A stretch of 64,000 nucleotides of DNA from Agriotes lineatus. Its lineage: Eukaryota > Arthropoda > Insecta > Coleoptera > Elateridae. The DNA lies in the NCBI GenBank assembly GCA_940337035.1, contig CALNHX010007466.1, positions 1 to 64,000 on the forward strand. The letters run 5' to 3'. This document shows, piece by piece, positions 43,900-56,861 of this stretch (position 1 is its first letter; every line of letters begins with the position of its first letter). Made by a program: the position numbers and the translations under genes. Under the pieces are notes generated by a model, which was not told where the DNA came from, searched no databases, and saw only the letters and a list, made by a program, of their open reading frames with translations.

Positions 43900-45360
43900 A
43901 CAAACAGATTGTAATTAGTTGCTTGAAGGGTTTTCAAAGTGTAAACAACGTTTAACTTGTGATTGTGTGAGAATATCATTTAACCAATTTTGCATTGGAT
44001 CGGATGGCAATATACTGAAATTATTATATTGCCCAAGTGTAAAAACTCAATCATGATTGATTATTTATGTTCTACCGAGCTAGCCAATTGATATAAATAT
44101 TTAACGATTAAAGTTAAAGTTAAAGGGCAAAATACTTGGCTACTCAATTAAATTTGAACCTACTATTTCTACAGGGTGCTGAAAAATTGGCATATTAACT
44201 AGATGGTACGTTGTTAAGGGATGCTCTCTGAGTATGACAAAAATAAGGAAAAAATTCTTTGTGTTATATATCTGACAATATGGGAGCTCAAAGTGTAATT
44301 ATTAATTTCTTTAATATTCAGTATTAAAGATAATACTATGAATGTAAATTGTACTTGTAAATAATTTGGTCAATTAACGAACAGAAACTGAAGAAATTTT
44401 AAAATTCAAAATTAAAAGAATCTTCAAAAACATAACAAAGAATTTTTTTCTTATTTTTCTCATGCTCGGGGAGTATCTTAACAACCTACCTATCGAGTTA
44501 ATACGCAATTTTTCAGTAGCTACAAAATATAATTTTTTTATTAATACTAAAAACAATAATAAGAAGTGCTCATATTATTACAATATAATTATTTTTTAGT
44601 CAAATCGTTGTTCGTGCAATAATAATAATAATACTTAATAGTTACCGAGAAAATGAGAGGTTTTACATAATGATAATAATATGATGGAGTTGGTTACTTT
44701 CACAACAACTCGTTTATTTTTCCTAATGGGAGATTTTATATACCAGAATTATTTATTGCAATTTAGATGCACTAAATTCTGTAGAGAGCGGGAGCATCGA
44801 TTCTAGGGAACATTGATCAACACTGACTTTCCTTCCACTTTCATCATAATAAATGAAAACGACATACACCTTTATGTAGAGAGTAGATTCTGTATTACTA
44901 AAAGGATATTTAACATGCATTCAGTTTAAGAGTAATCCGTGACATTACAACGCCATGGTTGCTTATAGAAACATAAAAAACCAAAAAGCAAGTTTTTGTT
45001 TTATTGTAATTTTATATTTTTGCAGTATTTCCAGTTTCAAAACAGCGGTACATTTCTACGAACAATTCTGAGGTTTATAATATAAAATACTATAGCTAGT
45101 ATGAATATCAAATGCATATTCTTTTCTATCCTCTTATTTTAGACCTGTATTTCTTAATCTATACATTTTTGGTAGCGATCTTTAAGGCCTTTAAAGCCCA
45201 TAAGGCGGATCTGTAACATTTAGGCTAGTATCATTATTTTATCTTTGTTATTTATTGGTTATTATTTCATACTATTTTATTGAATGGCGATTTTTACGAC
45301 ATTACAGCTGAATATTATACAGTACACACTGTCACTATTTAGCACCGGTATTTTATTATA
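43900..45360. other. Non-coding stretch
   Basis: No supported feature apart from a few AAT units near 44620. Confidence 0.4.
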
Positions 45361-45731
45361 GAAGCCGCGTGGCGCAGTTGGGTATGCGCCAGGATTGCAT
45401 TAAGCAAGTCCTTGGTTCGAATCCCGCGGGGGTCGCAATTTTTCCGTAGCTTTGGCGATTCGAATCGGGCTCGGTGAGACCATTCACAGTTGGGGACCAA
45501 ATTAACTGTGCTCTACTCAGAACCACAGACCTAAGTGATAGAGTAACAAGGTCAACACATCACCAAGACACACACCTCACACAATGGTTGCTGCGCAAGC
45601 ACCAAAGGTGCGCTCCAACTCTGTATCCCAAATCCGGGGCAAGTTGAGCATTTTACGGCTATATGCCAGCGCATAAAGCACCAGCCTCTACACCGCAAGG
45701 TAAATGGGGTTACAGATAATACATATATTAT
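45361..45731 (+). mobile_element. tRNA-headed SINE, copy B (most complete)
   Basis: The head starts GAAGCCGCGTGGCGCAGTTGG (A box) and has TTGGTTCGAATCCCGCGG (B box), an intact tRNA-like promoter. Body as in copy A, plus CCACAGACCTAAGTGATAGA, absent in copy A. The tail is ATAATACATATA. Its head is the best in the window for finding the parent tRNA. Confidence 0.93.
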
Positions 45732-45904
45732 TTTGTCACTGGCGCTCTCTTATTTCAGATATACTGCGATTGACTGTCGCTTTTGAGTTTATTAATTCTC
45801 GTTTCTATCTAAGCACATTTCTTGCATAAAGATTTGTTGGCGCCCTGAGTATTTATTTGTATTTTACTAATTTTGTAAATGACTGCACGCAGTCTCGATT
45901 GTTT

Positions 45905-46160
45905 AGCTAGCTGGCCCTCAAATGTAACCATGTAGTCTCGTGATAATGTAGAAGTAGAGTAGGAGTCGAAAATTTGGTATAAATTCTTGATTTTGCGTCC
46001 AAATTGAGATACTTGTTATTCCATATAGCTTGCTTCAAGCACCCTGATAATCTTCCGACCTTGTTAATGTTGTTTCTTAATTCTGCAATTCGGTTTTGAT
46101 TCCTTGTTATTTCCGTTCCCAGATATTGGAAAGACTTAATTAAACACATGCTTTCCAATT
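45905..46160 (-). pseudogene. LINE ORF2 C-terminal fragment
   Basis: Minus strand reads IKSFQYLGTEITRNQNRIAE, then NNINKVGRLSGCLKQAIWNN and KYLNLDAKSRIYTK. This is the FKYLG...SRIYK segment after the RT thumb in RTE/Jockey-type LINEs. Nothing upstream or downstream of the LINE remains. Confidence 0.75.
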
Positions 46161-48990
46161 AAATTACACTTTTTATAACTGTATTTCATTTAGACTTTGT
46201 TTATGCTTTTATAGTATTAATTATTGTAACATGATACCTAATTTCTAATAATGCCATGTTTGAAATGCATTCCATATTTCGAAAACACTTCAACTGATAC
46301 TTGGTCTTCTTTGCGGTTACCATTTTTTAAATATATCGTATAAGCAAAACGGAAGGTCATCAAGGGTACCGCCTTATGTGTATTATAACATCAGAAAATT
46401 TGAAGCTGTCATTGGGCATTTGCTACAAAGCGAGGTTATGATCTTCTTCTTCTTCTGCAGTTTATTACGGGAAGTCATGATCACGGATGTAATCACTTGC
46501 CACTGTCTATAAAATGTCAGTCACGATGATTAGGCATAACATTCAGGTGTTTTAATACACGTGACTTCAAAATTCCAAATGCATCTTTGATTAACTTTCT
46601 TTTTGCTCATACTATATGATACATACAATATATTCTTTAATAATCACGACTCGGCCTTCAGCTAGCTCCGTCTACTAATCACACCGAATGAGTAGGTATT
46701 TAGTCAGTCCATCTCTAACCATCTACAGCTGGTTTTTATTATTACTTCATTAACAGGTACTAAAAACATAGCAATTGTGTTATGATATATTTGTTCGTCC
46801 TTGAACGAAATTGGTATAATGGAGGTAATCACAGTTTCTATGATAGGATACAATAAATTAAAAAAAACACTGAATGATAGATAAATGAGAATTTACGACA
46901 CTTTTGAATTTTCATCACCCATAGTCGTGTCATCTATCACATTTTATATACAGTATAGGACGTAGGTAGTACGTATATACGTATTAAGGAGTAAAAACAA
47001 ATAATCCAATAATTTATAAATTTTTTGCTACAGTCCTTATAGATTACATTACAGTAATAAGTGCATCTTAATGTTCGAAATGTGACACACAAATATTTGG
47101 GTAAATTTATTGACTGGACACAACGCATGCTGAGTTTTTATTTTTAATATTTTAATTCTATTTTTAAACCTCAGGGTATTTAAACTTTACAGCTGAAACA
47201 AGGTCAAGACGTTTTTGAACTTCTCAACGGTCAATCGTGCGTGGAGTGGAATACCTCTGTTGCGCAGATAATCATATCAAAACTTTCTTCCACAATTCCT
47301 AATTCGGAGTGTAACTACGAGCGCACCTCGCAGCGAGGCTAGCGAAAGTCGCGTAGACATGCGTAGTTGTTACTTTTTGAAAGTTCCAGAACTGAAATTG
47401 GTGCAGCTTTGAATTTGGAGGCCTTTGCGGTGCATACCTGAAATCACCTAAAATATATCCGTTAGGTTTGCTGATTTCAGCAGAAATGTTAAGTTTCTTG
47501 AGAGGCAAAAGGTCGTGATAAGTTGCCAGGAGTCTGTCTGCAACAATTGGGTTAACTGGCGTTTTTATTGGTAGTGTCAGATTTAATGTCAGATGAGTAC
47601 AGCAAAAACAGCAGATAATTCTTAACTGGAGTGCTCCAGATTATTCACTTTCCGCATCCGCATATAAGATAAAAACAAGGGAAGAATGTATAATAATGAA
47701 TTTCTGTAAATCCCCTGCTTTTCATTGTTTAGACAGGATTTTTTGAGGACATTATTGTAGCAAGACGGTTGTTGATATGCAGAAAGGGGTGAACTAAAGG
47801 GAATTAATTACCTTCGAGATGTGGTTTGTATTTTTGCTAAAACAAGCTTATCGTAGGTTGTTAGGGGAAGATTTAAAAAGTACAGCAAGCTGAATAAGTC
47901 TGATACAAGAGTATTTCAATGCCCCCGAGGGGTGCTTAATGTTGTAAATTTTTATAAAATTTCAGGTTTCCTTGGATTTCTTAAATGGACAATGACTTCG
48001 CAGAACAGCCAATTATTACGAGCCTGTAAGAATATGACGCCATTCTTGCACATTGTTGTGCCATTTGTAGTAGAATTGTTGATTTTTTAAGAATTGCCCA
48101 ACCGAAGTTGCACAGGTGGCAATTGCAATTGCCGATAACGTACGTAGAACGAATCAGTTTTATCTTTATTGCCGATTGTTTTAACTGTGCAGGCGCGCAT
48201 TGTTCTCGTCGCCCACGTGCGGCTTTGTATGCAGCTTACAATAACTGCAGCTTTGCAAAACCAAAACATTTGCCTCACGTGCAATGTAGGTAAATAGGTA
48301 GATACTGCTCGGTTGCATCTGCTTATTCAAAAGTTCAAGGACGGCAAGGACATTTAACAACTCCCAAGTATTGGTCGGATATTACGTAAAATGATGTAAC
48401 TCAGCCGAAGCAAAATGTAAATTTACAAACGCAGCATTTTCAAATTATTATCAATAAGTTCGGGTTATCGCAACGAATCAGAACCTTTGATCGAGTTGCC
48501 ACAGCATCAACCAGTTGTGGTCTCGATGATGCAAAAGTGTTGCTTGCAAAACTGTCCTTGTTAAAACGAGAACACCCGACTTGATCCCTACAGTTGAAGC
48601 TTTAACTTTAACAACACAGCAGTAGGCTATAAATTTTTGTTATCGATTGCTCACCTACGCTTATCTAGCGTTGAAGTCTCTGGGTATCGATTGCCAAAAT
48701 TAGGCAAACGCAGCCCCTGCGAGCTGCAAAGCCACCCCGTTTTTGCCGTCGACACGCGGGCATGTGGGATACATGTTTAGCATTACATCTCGGCATTAGA
48801 TATATTAGATGAGGGAACAATCGCTCAAATAATTACTGCGTGCGCTGTGGACGCTTTGAAAACTCCATTCGTCAACGCTTTTCGTAGTGGGGAACACTGA
48901 AACCGAGGGGGCAGCACTCAGTAGCAAGCTATTCTACAGAGAGATTCGATCGACTGGCAAACTGTAAACGCAATCACAAAATTAAATCGC
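46161..48990. other. Non-coding stretch upstream of the innexin exon
   Basis: No supported gene or repeat. GC content rises from about 48100 toward the innexin start, which suits a promoter-proximal region. No individual element can be named. Confidence 0.4.
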
Positions 48991-49150
48991 CTTTCGTGCT
49001 AATTTCGGCAGTAAAATGAGTGTCTTAGTTTCGGTCGGCGACATGCAGTCGTTCCGGAAGTGATGGCAGCCCGCGCACATCTGCCGAGTGTGTGCCGAAA
49101 ACGACTAGTTTTTGAATTGAAGTTTTGCTAGACCCTAATAAGCAGTCAAA
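48991..49150 (+). promoter_or_regulatory. Probable 5' UTR / promoter-proximal region of the innexin
   Basis: GC-richer than its surroundings, with several CpG pairs, and without stops in the last bases before the start. The context before the ATG is CAGTCAAAATG, which fits the insect start consensus. No convincing TATA box; the transcription start is not located. Confidence 0.4.
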
Positions 49151-49399
49151 ATGTATAAGTTGCTAGGAGGCTTGAAGGACTATCTGAAGTGGCAGGACAT
49201 CGTGATCGACTGTGCCATCTTCCGACTCCACAACGTCTTCACGACGGTGCTGCTGATGGCCTGCAGCCTCGTCATCACGGCGTCGCAGTATGTGGGCAAC
49301 CCCATCCAATGCATCGTAAATGGTTTGCCTACGCACGTCGTCAACACCTTCTGTTGGATCTCTTCGACCTTCACCATGCCGGACGCCTTCAAGAGACAG
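49151..49399 (+). CDS. Innexin, first coding exon (Inx1/Ogre-like)
   Basis: Innexins are four-pass membrane proteins that form gap junctions and hemichannels in arthropods. The exon encodes 83 residues from MYKLLGGLKDYLKWQDIVID. It includes FRLHN, the first membrane segment VFTTVLLMACSLVITASQ, the family signature YVGNPIQC, and the start of extracellular loop 1 with HVVNTFCWISSTFTMPDAFK. The two loop cysteines (in PIQC and TFCW) are those conserved in the family. After AGACAG a GTAAAC donor follows, in phase 0. The MYKLLG start, KYLKWQD-like segment and TFTMPDAF point to the Inx1/Ogre subgroup. An innexin is about 360 residues, so roughly three quarters lies in further exons, none found before 64000. 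Confidence 0.93.
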
Positions 49400-50866
49400 G
49401 TAAACAGCTGACCTATGACCTCGCCGAACGGTACCGGCGAGGGTGGATGTTGTAGCGCTCGAATCGGGACGATTGATCCTGCATCAAACGTTCCCGCGCT
49501 TTTTGCGGTTATAAAGTAGCCAGAATTGCTTCCTGTGGAAGTTACTTTTACACTAATTAGGTTAATATAATTGCGTTTATGGCACTTTTTACAATATTCT
49601 AGGACAATGACTCATACCTGCTTAATTGATTCATGAGCGACATTACTCACCGGTTGAGCTAGCAGTGGAAATTGAAAGTCTCATTAAATTTCATCAACAT
49701 AATATTATTAAAAAGTAATGAAAGACATATCTAGGATGCCACTGCCATTAGGGGAACTTCCTAAAAACTATTTAAAATTCGATTTGGCCATGTAGCCTCT
49801 ATGGTCAATGGACCTCTATAATAAAACACCCCCTCCCTATTTATTGTTATCCTTTAAAACAAGAGTCTCATCTCTGCAACGTAGCAATTTATTATCGAAC
49901 GAGTATTCTAAATATAATACTCTTATAAACTATTGAAAATCAAGCTGGCTATGTAGGCCGTATGGTTTAGCACCCCTTTTCTCTGCTTGTCGTTCTTCAT
50001 AACGTTTGTCTGTCACTGTGAATTGAGAAAGTAAAAATCGATCAAATTCCTTAATTTTACTAACGAGTGGTTTGATTTGAAAGAAATATGTACAAACATT
50101 TCCAGAAACATTCGAAAATCAAGCTAAGTATGGTTTAGCTGTCAATCACTTCCTCCCATTTGATTCTTGTTCGTTGTATAAATTGTTGCTATCAATTAGG
50201 AAACTTGATATCTATCAAGTGCTAACTAAATGCAATTGTGCTGACCAGTGGTTTATTTAGTTCTTCTCGTTCTGCCTAGCAATTCAGCTGTTATCAAACG
50301 GCAATTAATTGTTAATCCCAATGTTAAGAATATGGGAGCCAATTAAGTTACCAATACAAACCATTGTTTTAGACAAACCATTTCTAAATGAAACTGTCTT
50401 ACTACTAAAAAATGTGTTACAATTGATTTAAAAAATACATAAATAAAAAAATCCGGATTACAGGAACCATAGTAATACATGGATAATCCGAAACAAAAGG
50501 TAACATTATAAAAACAAATATTTTTATAAATAAAATCACAAAATTTAGAAATAGAGTAAACAAATATCTGCCAGTTTTTTTGTGGAATATATTGAGATGC
50601 CTTTCGTGCATACTTTTTTATGCAACTTGCTTAGCTAAGTTCACATGTAACGCATTCTTTATTTACGCGATAATAGCTTTTTAACGCCAAATATATATCC
50701 ATCTAATCAACATGATGCTAATGAATTTCTAATACCTACTTATAAAGGGAAAAAGGGAATAGCATTTATAGAGATTTAAACGAAAAGTAAAAGTCTGATA
50801 AAACTGTTCTTGACAATTTGGTGTTTTTTTTTGCAACGTCATACAATAATTTCTTGCGAATTTGGA
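49400..50866 (+). other. Probable first intron of the innexin (left part)
   Basis: Starts with the GTAAACAG donor. No coding sequence is seen. The intron may run to the end of the window and would then exceed 14 kb. Confidence 0.55.
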
Positions 50867-51068
50867 TAGTCAATACCGACTGAAAAATGAGGTCTCAGCT
50901 TTCCGGTCTGACGTCAGCACAAGGCCGGCTTAGCCAATAAGAGCCTCTTGTTTCGAGGCTCGAGGCGGAGTAATGGCGGAATTAATTCGATCATTGGCCA
51001 ATTCGGCCTTCTTGTGCTGACGTCATGCTGAAGAGATGAAGCCTTGTTTTTGAAACGGTATTGGCACT
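50867..51068. mobile_element. 200-bp foldback MITE with TGACGTCAGCAC in both arms
   Basis: The left arm (TAGTCAATACCGACTGAAAA to GACGTCAGCACAAGGCC) and the right arm in reverse complement (AGTGCCAATACCGTTTCAAA to GACGTCAGCACAAGAAGGCC) align over about 75 bp with mismatches and small gaps. The centre contains GAGGCTCGAGGCGGAG. No coding capacity. Confidence 0.75.
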
Positions 51069-53007
51069 GGCAGAGTAGGAACTTTATTGTTATTTGAAGT
51101 ACAACGATTGTGAATGTACATTTTTACAAATAATTTATATATTGAGCGAAGCCTCATAATAAAGCTGTCTTCATTCATAAATGTTGGTGACTGTCAAACT
51201 GATCCTGTGTGAATTTTAAGATAGCAATTTTTAATTGTGATAATTTGTTTAATTAAAATTAGTTACTAATGTAAAAGTCAAAGTTACGTTCAGTCAGTTG
51301 AAATTTTCCCTCAAATTATTCTTGAACCAATCTTAGGTAAGAGACTATATAATAAAATTTTAAAAACGACAAAAACACTTAAGGAAGGCCTATTTTTAGC
51401 GCTTGGGGCCCCTTCAGCCACTGTAAAAACATGATTCTTAATCAGTGAATATAATATTTATCGCCACAAGGCCGAACGCAGTTGCAGGAAAATAGTCGAA
51501 CCAAAGACTAAACACTAAAGCCAAGGCTGCGTTATGCCATAACAAATCGTTTCTTTCTTCACGTACACGCGTCACACATCAAGAGCTTCCCAGACACTTG
51601 ACAACCAATTGCAGTTCGCAAAGTTCAATTGGCAAAGGCCAGTGACTGTAAAAAAATAGCCAGCGGAGCCCTAAACCAATTCTAGTCGAACAATTTCGAC
51701 GTGGTTCAAACGGGCCCTAGAGCTGCCACAGGTAAGTGGAACGCCTTTCCAAACGCTGTCAGGAAGTGAACGTGCCAGAAGGAGAGAGAACGAGATACGC
51801 CCGAGGTGACAACGAAGCCTGAGCTGCAGAAGGAATGGACTGAATCTTGCGCTGAAATTACGGCAGATAATTACAGTTTTAAATAATTTCCAATAAAGAT
51901 AAGAAAAAGAGAAACGATAACTATTTGTAAAACAATGCAGTTTTTGGGAAAAATACACGTTTTTAATAATAATTGTTTTAGGTTGATTACAAACTATCAG
52001 AAAGCAAACACCGGCTACGTAACATTTGTAGAATAAAACATTAAAGTCTGAATGGTGAATTTCTAGTCAGAATTTAAGTGAATTTATTAGGTATGTTTTC
52101 AAATCCAATACAAAAAACTGGCACAGTTCTTGATAGAGATTGTAGCCTTATTTAGAGATTTTAGCCCTATTTGATTAGCTTAAACACGGCTGTAAACAAT
52201 TACATATACTATAACTATTTTGTTTCCTAGCAACGTCTAAAGAAGTTAACAATTAAGTTAGAAATACCTCGCAACTAGACATGTTAAAGCAGTTACATTC
52301 ACAACAGAACATGTTAACTGTCCCAGTTTTTTACTTCCCTCGTCTAAAACGAAAGAAGTATTGTAAATCGCGAAAAAATCACCTTCCTAGATTTTTTCAG
52401 ATCTTCACGTTTCAGGGCATGTAGATGACGAATAACAGGTTTTCTCAATTTCGTCTGCCTGCCTGTCTGTTGGCGGTAAAACTATTTGTTGTAGGGTGAT
52501 GGTACTTTGCATGCAGATTATAAGTCTACCTGGCATGAAACGATGAAACCGAGAAATTACCAGTGGGGCTGCGTGGCTCACTGTAACATATCGATGCGGT
52601 TGCAATCGCATACACACGTGATGTAAATCGGTAATTTTTTTAATTGATAATTGATGCAATTCGCATAACCAAGTGTTTCGTGTTATTGTATCAATATTAT
52701 TGGGCCCGTTACAATATTTTTAGCTCTATTTTAGTTTGATTTTTTAATTTTTAATATTGTTTAGTCACTTACGTGTGACGTTCATAGTAAAACAATTCCA
52801 AGCAACGACTCTGCCATGACGATTCTTTGGTCCGCTTTTCAATTTGTTTTATTTTCAAATTGATTTAGTTTGAATTACCGAGTGGTTCCTTTTATTGTTT
52901 CAGTATTATTAGGAATGTTAAGGTATTTTTACCCCTAGTTGCCTTTGATTTTTCAAATGAGTTAGTGTTACAACTTCCACTTCTTTTATTTGCAAAAGAT
53001 AAAACTG
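51069..53007. other. Non-coding stretch
   Basis: No supported gene or paired repeat. Confidence 0.4.
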
Positions 53008-53554
53008 CAGGGGCGTAGCTACTGCTATATCTGCCGTATTAATGATACAGGGCCCACGAGCCAGCGGGGCCTACAAGCCCTCAAAAGAAAATATATAGGC
53101 GGAAAGTGTTTGGTTATCGGATTTAGCCATATTATCTATTGAAAAAGAAGAGAAAGAAAATTAAAATCATCTCCAAATATGGAACGTCTTATAAAATTTT
53201 TCGTGGAGGAAAAAAGTTTGGAGAATAACTGTAAATAATTATTATTTACTTCAACCTTTTTTCTTGTTATTTACCATTTACTTGTTCCTTACTTATGTAA
53301 ATATATTTAAACTGTAAACTATGATTTGCCCCTTTTTTACATAATATGTCCGTTGTAAAAATATGCAATTAAGTTTTACTTTTTTTATTATTTATTTTTA
53401 GGTATTCGTTTTTATAATTATATTTCGTCTTGTTAAAAAATAAAAATTGAATTCGTATCTTTCTACGTTTATTTGATAATACCCTGATGGGGTGGGGGTG
53501 GGGGGCCCACTTGGCAGTTTATGATACAGGGACCGTTGATCAGCTACGCCTCTG
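53008..53554. mobile_element. 547-bp non-autonomous hAT-like element
   Basis: Left end CAGGGGCGTAGCTACTGC and right end GCTACGCCTCTG are inverted. ATGATACAGGGCCCAC on the left matches GGGCCCACTTGGCAGTTTAT plus GATACAGGGACC on the right in mirrored positions. CAGRGGCGTAGCT termini are typical of hAT elements. The flanking 8 bases (TAAAACTG and AATAAAAG) do not match, so no target duplication is confirmed. The interior LSIEKEEKEN-like codons may be a relic of a hAT C-terminus. Confidence 0.75.
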
Positions 53555-53696
53555 AATAAAAGTAACAATGTTCATGTAGCTGAGGCTTTATCATTGGCGA
53601 AAATGAGACCTAACAGATACAGGGTAAACATAAAAATGGGACAGAATACTATAGTATCTTCATAACGCAGCAGAAAATCATCGAATTTGCGTCCGT

Positions 53697-53775
53697 GGCT
53701 CATCTAATCTAGCGACGAACAAAAACCACCCGCCACATATTCGCCTGAGAGCGCGGAGTTCAAATTCCAGCGGAC
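53697..53775 (+). repeat. tRNA-like sequence (pseudogene or SINE head)
   Basis: GTCCGTGG at the 5' end can pair with CAGCGGAC at the 3' end, and a B-box-like GAGTTCAAATTCC lies at the usual place before it. The A-box region (GGCTCATCTAATCTAGC) is poor and the anticodon arm is not clear. Not a functional tRNA. Confidence 0.35.
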
Positions 53776-54299
53776 TACTTCTTTTTTATTTGATCTAATT
53801 CGCGCGAGGGAAGTTTCGTGTAAACCCCTTTACAGATTTTTTATCTTTGATAGTACATGGAAAGGCTATTTGCGACTATTTGCCTCTGTTTCTTTCAACG
53901 GATCATCTTCTGGGCTCACCTCCGCTGTTTTTTCTTTTTAATAGTACATTTTCAAAACTTTTATAGATCTCTGGAAATCCTTTGAATTGTTTTAATTCCT
54001 TTGGAAATGTAAAAGTAACTATAAATCTCTTGGTGATTTTAGATAGTTTTTGTAAATTTTTAACAATCTAAGGACGTTTATTGGAGAAACTATTTGAAAA
54101 TATTTAGTAATCTTTGAGAATATTTTAACAAAGCAACTGACGCTGTTGGAATTCCAACGGACGAACTACATATATAACACCATTTATAAGTTTGGCATAA
54201 TTTTATACGAATGGCTTAGATCATTTTTTCTAGTGCTACCAATGCAAGGCAATGCCAAAGAATGATCTAATCATACAACAATAAGTCTTATGTGCCATG
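53776..54299. other. Non-coding stretch
   Basis: No supported feature. Confidence 0.4.
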
Positions 54300-54930
54300 C
54301 ATTGAAAGTATCCCTTAAGGAGGTCTCCGAAATGCAGTTTGGCTTTAGGAAAGCACTGGGGACTAGAGATGTGTTATTTGGGTTCAACGTACTGATAGAA
54401 AGAAGCCCAGACCTTAACAAAGATTTATATATGCCTAGGATTTATTCACTTTGAGAAAACATTCGATGAGATGAGACTGGCGTCTAACTGAAATCCTTAA
54501 AAACGTCAATCTTGATCCTTGTAACTTGTAACATCCTAATAATTGAGAAATTATGCTGACATCGGAAGGCGACAGTTCAGATGGAACATGAAATGACTGA
54601 AGACATCGAAGCCAAGAGAGGGGTGAGACAGGGCTGCGTACTGTCACCAGTGCTCTTCAATCTATACTCACAAGCCATTCTCAACGAAGCACTAGACTAG
54701 AAGAACCTTCACCAGACATAATAATGAACGGCGAAATTATAAACAGTATCCGCTATGCGAATGACACGGTTATGCTGGCCGATAATTTAGACGATTTGAA
54801 AACTGTTAGAAAGGATATATGTACCTTGCAAGCAACCACTACAGCCTTAAAATGAACATAGAACGTATAACATAATAAAGCAAAATACCTAGTGGTAAGC
54901 AAAGTACCATCAAAATTACCCAATTTAAAT
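54300..54930 (+). pseudogene. LINE reverse transcriptase fragment, many stops
   Basis: The + strand reads MQFGFRKALGTRDVLFGFNV, a shifted motif A region, AKRGVRQGCVLSPVLFNLYS and INSIRYANDTVMLADNLDDL, the catalytic box here changed from YADD to YAND. Frameshifts and stops separate the pieces. The wording matches insect RTE/Jockey-like LINEs, different from the copy at 10719-12350. Confidence 0.8.
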
Positions 54931-55400
54931 TAAATATCATTTATTAAATAAGACTAGCTTTCATCCTAGTACAATAAGATTTACAATTTAATTCTTATTT
55001 AAAAGGTGAGGTATCGGATAGTCCGTTTTTCAACCCCACCCAAATGGCAAACATGATAATATGAAAATTATAATAATTATAAATTAAAAATTAGTTTAGA
55101 AAAGAAACTAAATTTATTGCGGCGCAAACTGTTGAAACAATAAGTCACACTTTAAACTCTTCTAAATAATTTAACATTAGGTGACTTGTTAAATAATTTC
55201 AAATTGTAGTTAAGAATCAAGATTGCTATACTCCTATATACAAAACTATTGTTAAAATTTAGAAGGATTAGTCAGTAATCGGGGTCAGTAATTCGATCAT
55301 ACGGTGTGCACTCGAAGATATAGTTTTCAAAAAGAAATGTATACTATCTGGAATGACCTTGCGGATCTAAATGTGGTGGGCTCCACTCTTTATACGATTG
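54931..55400 (-). pseudogene. Possible LINE C-terminus and 3' UTR
   Basis: On the minus strand, FLFENYIFECTPYDRITDPD and then NNSFVYRSIAILILNYNLKL resemble the end of a CR1-like ORF. The sequence ATCGGATAGTCCGTTTTTCA near 55015 resembles the 3' UTR of the CR1-like LINE near 32475. Weak similarity; tentative. Confidence 0.4.
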
Positions 55401-55914
55401 CAAAAAACTAGAAAAAATATTTTCGGACTTTTTTAATTACTGAAAATTGATTAATTTTATGCGTACATCGCACTTGCAAGCTTAGTCTTGAATATTTCTC
55501 AATTATTTTTAAACTAGTGGAAAGCCTATTCTTTCTAGATTTAGATGACGTCAAACTAATCTCGAAATTGTTTTTAGGAATGCGCGGTATAAATTTCATC
55601 ATCCAGGTGTTTTGAAAACTATTGCATATAAATGCATACTTCCAGTGCAGCGTGTGAAATGTGTAGACTTTTTAAAACTGCTTTCTATGTTGGTAACCAA
55701 TGGTCGTAACGGTGTAATTTTTTGGGATTTGTCCTAAAATAATGTGCTAGAAAAATATTTTTGTTTTAACTTTGCGCTAATGTTCACAGATTTTTCGTAA
55801 TTTTAATGAAATCGAAAAAAAAGTATTTTAATAATTTTAAAATAGAATATTCCGTTTTATCCTTGTAGCTTGTTTAAAAATGACAAAATAAGTTACAGTA
55901 TCATACAGTTTTAA
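55401..55914. other. Non-coding stretch
   Basis: No supported feature. Confidence 0.4.
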
Positions 55915-56139
55915 TTATTTACGGTATATATAGTCTAAATCTGCAATACATACAGAGTCCTTCGCCAAAAGGAGAGTAATTTTCTTATAGTAAGACGGGT
56001 GAGTGGTGACATAACAATCCATTGCAGTAATCAAAAACTTTGTAGGGCAATTCAAACCCGCTGTTTTACATCCACAATTATTTCCACATCCTGACTTACA
56101 ACTGCAGGATACTAGGCGTATTTTTCTTTTGTACATCAT
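55915..56139 (-). pseudogene. Cys-rich CXC-like fragment
   Basis: 74-residue frame. The first third reads VSCSCKSGCGNNCGCKTAGL then NCPTKF, a CxCxxxCxxxCxCxxxxxxC pattern of the CXC/tesmin type. Similar Cys-rich tails occur both in chromatin proteins and in the C-termini of transposon proteins. Nothing upstream supports a host gene, so it is more likely a transposon exon or remnant. The remaining residues are not recognised. Confidence 0.5.
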
Positions 56140-56861
56140 TTATGTATATTCTATCTTTCATATTCATTCAGTTACTAGAAGTTTATTTCTTGACGACCCG
56201 ACGTTTGTATTTGTAAATAAATTCTCAAACAATGTTGATTACACGCGTTTGATGTATGAGGAAGTTTCGCCAAGACAAAATTTGACCATAATGCTAACGT
56301 TTAGTTAGTGTTATCAAGCGGAAGTAGCGAGCTTCGTTCAAATTTGAGTATTTACTCATCATTCATCATATACAACAAGGCCATGTTCCTATATGGAATG
56401 AAGTGCCCGAACTTCACAACTTTACAATAAAAGAAATAATAACATTTTTCTCATTGGTAAAAAATTCTCCTCGAGAAATTCCTGCTTGAATAAAAATGTT
56501 CGTTTGGGTCTCAGCTTTAGGTGACGAGTTTATCAATTCAATGACTTAGAGATTTCTGGGCTGAAAAAACTCAAAGACGTTGAACGAAACTCACTACTTC
56601 CCTTTTAGAATCCTGATCTAAGTCAGTATAAAGATATTTTTACGAAACACAACAAACATATACATACATCATACGCGTCTCATCAATATTGTATTATTTT
56701 TTTATATTCATGTTCAAACGTCGCTAGGAAATAATCTTTGAGCAACTTGTTACGACTCAAGTCAATAAGTATTTACGTAATTAATTGCCCTATTCTTGAT
56801 AAAAAAGATATTTTCTACTACATAATTTAAACTAGAAGTCAAGTTTCATACGTCAAAGTAT
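56140..56861. other. Non-coding stretch
   Basis: No supported feature. Confidence 0.4.

Noticed and set aside
40545..45731. Functional tRNA genes at the SINE heads
   Set aside because: A and B boxes are present but the sequence continues into a shared SINE body and no proper acceptor stem closes.
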